This document shows, piece by piece, positions 56,380 to 64,000 of a stretch of 64,000 nucleotides of DNA. Positions within the stretch are counted from its first letter, which is position 1. Each line of letters begins with the position of its first letter. Source of the stretch: Sapria himalayana (lineage: Eukaryota > Streptophyta > Magnoliopsida > Malpighiales > Rafflesiaceae); contig JAREIK010002991.1 of NCBI GenBank assembly GCA_029783825.1, positions 241,001 through 305,000 of the forward strand, read 5' to 3'. A program made the translations under genes and the position numbers. A model generated the notes under the pieces. The model was not told the origin of the DNA. It ran no database searches and saw nothing but the letters and a program-made list of their open reading frames with translations.

Positions 56380-56740
56380 ATTGACAATAAATTATTATTT
56401 CCAGATCGAGTGCAAAGATAAAATACAAAATTATAATATTAATTACTTGTGAGTTTCAGTGAATTTATCACTTATTGGAGAAGCTTGGCTTATCAATCAG
56501 GAGGTTGATGATACTGCACTATGAAAGCTGGACAACTCGACACATTACCGCTAATCCAATATTTCATGAGCAGACGGTACAATCAAATCAATTACAATTT
56601 CATGAGAAAAAAGATCTATGATGATTCGATATCTACCACCTGCGCGCCTACTAGTGCTAGCGAGCATATTATAGGCATATAGCAAGGAGATTTTTTATAA
56701 AATCACAACTATCTTCTCTCTCATCTAAACCGAGTATTTA
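56380..56740 (+). mobile_element. Ty1-copia RNase H remnant
   Basis: Reads WTTRHITANPIFHEQT (about 56528-56575), then QFHEKKDL and a stop. This is the copia RNase H end with its 'ANPxFHERTKHIE' motif. A third, separate copia RNase H fossil on this strand. Confidence 0.65.
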
Positions 56741-56807
56741 TAACATATAGATGTCAACATCGATGATTCTAGACAGAAAAAAAAGTAAATAAAATATGCT
56801 CACCTAA

Positions 56808-57540
56808 CTAAGGGGCTGTTAATAAGCCATTGAAAATTTTTAAATTATTGAAAATGAAAAAATTTAATAGCTTTATTTTTTCAATATGTTTGATTAAAAA
56901 TTTTAGGGATATCTTAATTAAAAATTTTAAATAAAAAATTATTGAAAATAACAAGCAGGTAGAAGCGTACTTATCGTTGAATGTGAAAAATGTTCAACAA
57001 AAAATTTTTTGAGAGTGAACATTTTATTTTATTTTTTTCCTTTCTTTTTTATTTTTTCATTCACGCTACAGTTCAGTTTGTGAATCTGTCTTCTCCACCT
57101 CATTTTTCCACCACCACAAACTCTAACCCTAACCCTCTTTCATGATTAATTTGAGAGAGAAAATAGCATTCAACTAGTTATATTTTTTAAAAATATTCAT
57201 ATCTTTTTTTGGATATTATGATTTATTTATGGATATGTTTCTAGTGATTTTATTTTAAATAATAATTAATAATTATAGTAAAAAATAAAATATTATTAGA
57301 AACTCTAGTTATTTTGGATAATATATAATACAATGATAATAAGGATAAATATGTAAAATATATAACTTTCAGTATTCAGCATTCATAGTTATCAAACAAT
57401 ATATTTATCTTCAGCATTCAGTTAACAGTTACTTATCAAACAGTTTTACAATACAAATTCAACACTTATAAAATTCAGCACTTATTTTTTTTAGTATTTA
57501 TTTTTCAGTACTTAATTTTTTCAGTTTATAAAACAGGCCA
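56808..57540. mobile_element. MITE-like element (GGGGCTGTT type)
   Basis: Left TAAGGGGCTGTTAATAAGCC and right TTTATAAAACAGGCCATGA are an imperfect inverted pair. TTATCAAACAG words recur inside (57370-57450). Such ends mark a common plant hAT MITE group. Confidence 0.5.
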
Positions 57541-58660
57541 TGAGTGTCACAATCACAAATCTCACACATTCTTGCTCTAAAAATAATAAGCTCTGAGCAT
57601 TCTTAGATCATTCTTGTTTAGTGTCCTGCATTCCTTAGATAGACAAAGCAATGCTACTGGCCACTCCTCCTGAGAATATGATTTTGGATCCGGGGTAACA
57701 AGCTAATCAATTTAAGTGCACCGAATTGTGTTTCTCTAACATGGTAATCAAGTGGGTAGCCATACAATTTCCAACTCACACGGTCCACTCTCCATTAAGC
57801 CCAAGTCCCAACACACAAAACCAGTACCAATAAGGACACCTCATTGGGACTAACACCTTTTCCTTTTGACCGAAGGGATCCTCAATATCACAAATATGTG
57901 TGCGTGCGTGCGTGCGTGCGTGTCTATCAAGGTGTGGAAAGCTCACATATTGTGTGTTCCCATGCAAGTGAAGAAAAAAACACAATGGCAAATATAAAAT
58001 AGAAATCAACATTAAATCTCAACACTTAACCCTCAACATGATGCATATATGATGTAACAATCAATCAACATATACAAAGATGAATCATATGGAATAAGTC
58101 TCTCCTAACACTCTCATAGCGTATCAGAAAGGCAACTTTAGTATGCTTTTATAATTAATATATCACCTTTGGCATGAGCAATGCCCTGGCTCAATCCGTG
58201 CCGTGTTGGGCTGCCATGAGCCGCACCTCACGTGTGTCTGGCACGGAGGCACATCCTTTGACCTTGAACCAAATTTACACCTAAGAAACTCATAATGAAC
58301 ATAGAGTAACTAATAATGCTCATCTCAAACATAATTGTAGAAATAATTTCAATTGAGTATTACTTAACTAATCATCTTTTATATGTCATCATTGCATACC
58401 ACTAATATCACATATTATCCTCATAAATTATATCAAAAAAAATAAGAATAATCTAATAAGAATAATTTATTTTTTCATAAAATCTTTTATATGTTGGGTT
58501 GTCACTGCATCCATCACATTGTCTCGCTTACATGAGCAAAAAAATAATTTGAGAAAGATGTTCACATGTGCAAAATAATCAGAAAATAAAAAAGCAAAGG
58601 AGCAAAAAGGGAAGGATGTGGCTAAGACGGTCATAATGTTTTCTTTTTGGAATACTATTA
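57541..58660. other. Spacer with (GTGC)n tract and eroded hAT patch
   Basis: (TGCG)n at 57899-57922. 58190-58260 has GTGCCGTGTTGGGC and TCTGGCACGGAGGCAC words of the hAT family. No gene was identified. Confidence 0.5.
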
Positions 58661-58669
58661 TATTTTATT

Positions 58670-59883
58670 TAAAGATTTCATGTCTTCTTATTCACGTGCT
58701 TCGCTTGGTTGATGGTGAAAAAAAAAAAAACTCCTATGGGATACATATATAAAGCCATGACAATAACTAAAAAAATTATTATGAAAAGTTTTTTTTGGTA
58801 ATGAAGAGAAATACAAAGAGATTTCGAAATCACTAATAGGATGTGGAAGATTCAACTTCATCAACCTTTACATGCAGCTGGGTACTTCTTGAACCCAGAA
58901 GTCGACAATGATAAACCATAGTTGGAGCATATTGAAGCCATTATGAGACAATTATATAAATACATTGAAAAAATGATAAAAAATGTTACTACATGAGAGA
59001 AAACTGTGGACGAATTGAGTATATATATAAAGGCCGAATGAGTATTTAGAATAGATTCAACAATTAGGAAAAGAAAGACCAAAACACCGAATTAGCTATT
59101 TAATTTTTTTTAAATCTAATTTATTATATTATATTTTAGATACTAGAAAACAAGTGAATTGTTTCAGATTTAATTATTAAATCATTTTTATATCTATTAT
59201 CTATATTACAGCTGAATGGTTGACTTTATTTGGAGCTTCAACTCCAAATTTGAAAAAATTTGTCATGAAAGTCCTTAGTCTATCATGTAGTGCACCAGGT
59301 TGTGAAAAAAATTGAAATATCTTTGAAAATGTAAGTAATATTATGTGCTTTAAAAACATTAAAAATATATATTTAAGTTAAAAAAAATAAGTAATAAAGC
59401 ATTCATGTGCTTATAAATTTTGTAAATTAGAAAAAATAGATTGGAGCACCAACATTCGAATGATTTGGTTTACATCAAGTATAATCGAGTGTTGAAAAAA
59501 AGATACGATGAATGTGATACCATTGACCCAATAATCTTGAAAGAAATTGATGAGAACAATGAGTAATTAATAGGAAGAATGAATGATGAAGATTCTCATA
59601 ACTATGTAGAAGCACAAAATAATTTAATGTCTGATAATGCTAACTTGAGATGGAGTGATGTTGCTAGAGCAAGTAAAGCTGAAGAGCCTAGATTTGATAC
59701 CATAACTAGAACAAGCTCAAGCAGGTTGCCATCATCAAGAAGGAATGACATAGCTTCAAGCATTAGACTCATTCCTTCTTTTTCATTGATAGATGAAGAT
59801 GAAGAAATAAATTATTGAAAAAATGAGAAGGATGAGAAAGGTTACAAAGATGAAGATCATTATATGGATGTGGAGGATGAATG
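58670..59883 (+). pseudogene. hAT transposase pseudogene, DUF659 type, C-terminal half with intron
   Basis: Pieces of the catalytic region are at 58685-58900 (KEISKSLIGCGRFNFINLYM). The hAT dimerisation domain follows (WLTLFGASTPNLKKFVMKV, SLSCSAPGCEKN, about 59218-59312). A GTAAGT site at 59330 and TTAG near 59428 bound a probable intron. The C-terminal exon then gives RLEHQHSNDLVYIKYN, LKEIDENNE, and 59579-59818 with WSDVARASKAEEP. This order matches plant DUF659/hAT transposase-derived proteins. Stops and a missing N-terminal half (no BED finger found) mark it as dead. Confidence 0.75.
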
Positions 59884-59889
59884 AGGATC

Positions 59890-61353
59890 AATTATTGTGT
59901 ACAAATTAGTTATTCTAATGTGTTGTGTTTGGATAAATTATGAATTTGGACAAGAGATATGTTTTTGCATGTCGACATGTTCTATTAACAAAATCTATGA
60001 ATTTTTAGAAATTTTGTCGATGAGACTTGTTAGATTTGTTGACGTGTTTTATGAATTTTTATGATTAGAAGTATTGTTTGTGTTTTTATTGATTAGATTG
60101 ATATTTTTGATAATATGTGATGCTGATTATTATAATTGATTATATTTTTTTTAATAATATATATGTAAAATGGGGTGTAGCTTACACAAAAAAGCTCACA
60201 CCCTAAGGGCGCCTTACATCTTAAGGCTCCAGGAGGCCTTTGCGACTTAGTGCACCTTGCGCCTTTCAATTCTAAGCCTAAATCTTGAATCGTCATATAG
60301 ATTTATCTCACACATTAAAGTTAGAATGATTGACATAACCTTCTTACTCACCGTAAAAGAAAGTCCTACGACATACATGGCACTGTCCATCATAGCCAAC
60401 ATGCATAAATTCACAATAAAGTATCATCACATCACAATTATACAAATTAACGATAAATATTAATTTAACCTAATATTAGATAAGATTATGTGCAATATAT
60501 ATTCAAAGAAATCTCATGAAAATCAAGGATTCCCAACATAAGCCTTGAACACAAATCTAGGTTTCAAAACCTAAATTTCAATCGAGTGTTGCCACTTTTC
60601 ACCTTTAATTTGCCCTAAGTGGGCATTGGAGTTGTTGTGCTTAGGATTCTTGGTGGCCTAAAGCTCAAAATTCTTATCTTCCCAATCTCTTTTTGTTTTT
60701 CTCAAAGTAGAAAATCTCAATGCTAGTTTGAGATCATGAATTTAAAATCTCTTCCAATCTTATTTGATGTATATACTTTTTAGAAAATGAATTTTTTTTC
60801 TGTAACACAATAGTCATAATACTGAGAATAATTATAACTTTGATCTTTTATCTTTGGATCATATTGTAATGACATTGAAAACTGTCCCGGCCAAATAGAT
60901 TCAATTTAGAACAAAATATCATAGTATTAAGAATTATCACGCCTTGTATAACCAGAGATGGAAATGCCCACATCTAAATTTTTACTTTTTGTAACCAAAA
61001 ATTCTAAACATTGAAGATAATCATGATTAGAAAATTACGATCTAGAGCAAAATATTACCGGGTAAATAATATGATAATTCAACTTTAGGTGCCTTGGCTT
61101 TGTAAAGAATAAGTTGCGATGCTAGCATATGTTACAACCAATGTACCAATAAAGTACTTGGCTACCACGACATGAAAATAATATCATGGTCGTCACTTGT
61201 TAAGAGGTAGTTCAGCTGTGACCCGTAGAATAATATCACACCCACGAAAATTATATTGCATGGTGAAAAAATTATATCAATTCAACAGTAAAGTTGTAAT
61301 GTTTAAACCATGACCAATTTTGTAAAGTTACGACTAAGAATTAATATCATAAA
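59890..61353. other. Spacer with a GCGCCTTGCGCC-type repeat fragment
   Basis: 60178-60275 contains GGGCGCCTTACATCTTAAGG and CACCTTGCGCCTTTCAATTC, words of a common plant MITE group. 60800-61320 has repeated TATCATAGTATTAAG / ATTATAACTT phrases. No gene recognised. Confidence 0.45.
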
Positions 61354-64000
61354 TAGAGGTGTCAAACGCGTCGAACTGTCCGGGCCTAGTCCGAGGCACA
61401 GCCCAACTCGAACGTGCCTGGCCCAACACGGTCTAGAACCATTCTCATGCCCATGTTGGGCCAGACACGGCCCAGTGCAATGGCCCATGGGTACGCTATT
61501 TCGGCACAACCCGAACTATTCCACGAACCCACCCCACCCCGATGCTCGACACTCGACCCTGAGGCCAACATATCCAAAATTTCATCAGACCCATAACACG
61601 ATCGACCCGACTCACGGTCTTTTTTCCCCAGCCCCCCCAACCTGATAGTTCTAGAAGCCAAATCTTCTGTAACCAACGACTATTTGGGTCGGTTCGAGGA
61701 TCAAACCGACCCAACAGTCCAAAATAAAGTTACATTTTTAAATCTCGACCATTGGATTTCATCTCCAATGGCTATTAGGCAGAATCCAACAGCCCTAAAG
61801 ATTCTGCCAGAATTTTTATATAAAAAAATTCAAAAAAATATTTCATAAAAAAAAATAACTTTTATATATATCTGTAATCCCCCCCCCCTCCCATTCAAAT
61901 ATTTATATTTTCAAACATAAATCTCTCTCTCTCTCTCTCATATTTTCTCTCTCTGGCTCTTGTTTTAAGCTTTCAATTTTGCTTTTCTAGACTCAAGTGT
62001 AGGGTGAATTGTGATGCGCATGCGGTGTGAACGTCAAAATTGTAAGATTTACATATTTCACATATTGATTTACAGGTATTTTTTTTTATTTATTAGAATT
62101 AAGTTTTACATTTTAAATTGTTCTTATAGTCCTATGTCCAAACTTCTTCATGATTTTAATAAATTTTAAGTTATTAATCAAAATACGTTATATAATATAA
62201 TATAATTAAAAAAATAAAAAAGACATAATAATTTTACTTACGAAAACCATACTAAAAAGTCCGAGGCAGCCAAAATATTAATTTGTCCAATCATCTCGAC
62301 CCAAACATCTAAAAAAATTAGAACATCAATAGTTTGGACTCATTTGGATATAATGAAATAAAAAAATATTTGAGGTACCGAAGAAAAATCAACATTGTGC
62401 AAATATTATAAAAAAATTTTAAACTATAAGAATTTGTACAAAACTGGGCACCTTAAGAGGCATGCCAAATTATGCACCAAAAAATATGATGTATTAGATC
62501 CTAGGCAAACTTGACTCAACGATGAGTTCTTTGAGGCTGGATCCAGTTCAACCTCAAGGTTAACCCTTATCATATACAGCAATGAGTTAGAGAGAGAAGA
62601 CATGGCCAAACTGATCACCAAGATGAGTCTTTCGATTAAGTTTTTAGATAATTCAAAAATAATTAGTATTATCCAGACATATTTTAAAATTACATATTGT
62701 AGGATTCATATGTCAATATCTAGTAACAACATACTAAAATATTATAAATTTAAAAAATAATAATAATTAATAAATTTAAAGATTATTATGGAGTGATGTC
62801 CGCAACACCCGATATCTGGACTAGAATTGTTGATATATCTTATACATGCCTCATCGCCCACTATATAGATTTTAAATGGACAGTAAATATAAAAATATTA
62901 AGACTTAGAGATTCTTCATCCACATTATAACCTAGTTATTTTTTAATGCATAATAAAAATCTTTAGAGAATATAAAATACAAAATATAATATTTAATATA
63001 ATATTCAATAATGAATCTAATAATATAATAGCGATTAACATATTTATTAGGAGTATTAGAGATAAACTATTTGGATAGATTTTCTATGTTAGATATATGT
63101 ATTATATTATTAACCTGATAGTATAAGCAGGAATGAAAATATGTGTCTCTGATTTAGAAAATATATGTAATTCACTAAAATATCTTCACAAGCATCGTAG
63201 ATAATATGAGTTTAATAGTCTTTATTTGTATATTAGTCTAAAGAGGAAGAAATTTCAATTGGATGTGAGACACAATTAGAATTACACGTGCTTTATGATA
63301 GAATCATGTATTGAATATAAATAGTGATATCCGACTACATTAATAATAAGAGTAATAAATTTATTATTGATAATACAGATTAAGCTACTAGAATTTTATT
63401 TATTAAATTCCTAAAAATTTTTAATTACACGACGAATATATATTCGTTAGTTTATACTCGCATGACTTGCATTGTACTCAGACACATATACAACATTAGT
63501 AGCATATTTAGAAAGTTTTAAGATAATCCAATACTTAGTGATATAATTGTAGAGATGAAAACCAAGTACTTAAAATACTAATCCATCATTCAATCTTTTT
63601 ATTGTCTAACTGTCTGCATGGAGCCTATAATTAAGATGAAAGGGATAGAAAATATTTTGATATACATATCCTATTGCATGAACCAGAAAGACTCACCTAA
63701 AGAATTCATTCATATAAAGTTGACAGAACTCTTTATATACTACGGTACTAGGTATAGTGATAGTAGTAGTTAGGCTTCGAGTACAGACATGGATATCATA
63801 TTCAGAGATAATAACTTTTTTATTCAGATAGTGAGGAGAAAATGACAAGATGAATCTTCAAATAATAGTGAACTATCTCGATACTTAGATACCAATTACT
63901 ACTCAATCATATCATATTCTGATAATAAAAATCTTAATATTTTATAATATTAGAAATCATACGAGTCCACGTATCTCATACTATCTAAGATGACAGGAAA
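61354..64000 (+). mobile_element. hAT element with transposase pseudogene, cut by window end
   Basis: Left end TAGAGGTGTCAAACGCG at 61354, followed by a GC-rich head (to 61720) and a (CT)n leader (61920-61945). The BED finger remnant is at 62395-62480 (CKYY ... TGHLKRHAKLC; one zinc cysteine lost). The catalytic region has many stops. The conserved block is at about 63500-63760 (KTKYLKY, then FIYYGTRYS). The order of parts copies the right arm of the composite hAT at 5896-9504. The right end is beyond the window. Confidence 0.8.

Overview
The window is plant nuclear DNA. It is very AT-rich and gene-poor, packed with decayed transposable elements, and carries three identifiable spliced plant genes, all on the minus strand. 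The GC-rich coding exons of DCC1 beside AT-rich spacers suggest a monocot with a TE-rich genome; that is inference, and no species is claimed.

Genes. (1) A probable sugar-phosphate/phosphate translocator (TPT/DMT family, resembling the Arabidopsis At1g06470 class). Five exons were recovered, at 37181-36922, 36810-36641, 24875-24790, 24445-24396 and 11219-11152. They join in phase across introns of 111, 11,765, 344 and 13,176 bases. Neither end of the gene was found, so it occupies at least 26 kb of the window. (2) A complete three-exon DCC1 (sister-chromatid cohesion protein, 420 codons) at 46109-44286. Its first intron appears to be GC-AG and its second carries a SINE-like repeat. (3) The last two exons of MSI1 (WD40 histone-binding protein) at 54693-54112. 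The upstream exons were not found between 54694 and the window end, so that intron exceeds 9.3 kb or the gene is truncated.

Mobile elements, left to right. 1-9.5 kb: the end of one hAT element, a copia RNase H remnant split by a MITE, and a 6.5-kb composite hAT (2990-9504) holding two transposase pseudogenes head to head. 9.5-24.4 kb (mostly translocator intron): decayed Ty1-copia elements in both orientations, interrupted by hAT-type MITEs. 24.4-36.6 kb: another translocator intron with copia, a short hAT fold-back element, a decayed RTE-type LINE and a second short hAT. 37-44 kb: a Ty3-gypsy protease fragment split by a 673-bp hAT-type MITE, a minus-strand copia with a 48-bp in-frame repeat, and two more hAT pseudogenes, one abutting the 3' end of DCC1. 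46.8-50.8 kb: a copia element with a duplicated integrase segment. 51-64 kb: MITEs, MSI1, a DUF659-type hAT pseudogene and a further hAT running off the window.

The most notable repeat is a family of 0.6-1.0 kb MITEs with C(T/A)A-G termini and 8-bp target duplications. Two copies carry a perfect palindrome centred on the G-box CACGTG. No intact novel multi-gene system was seen; the unusual content is transposon architecture and gene structure.
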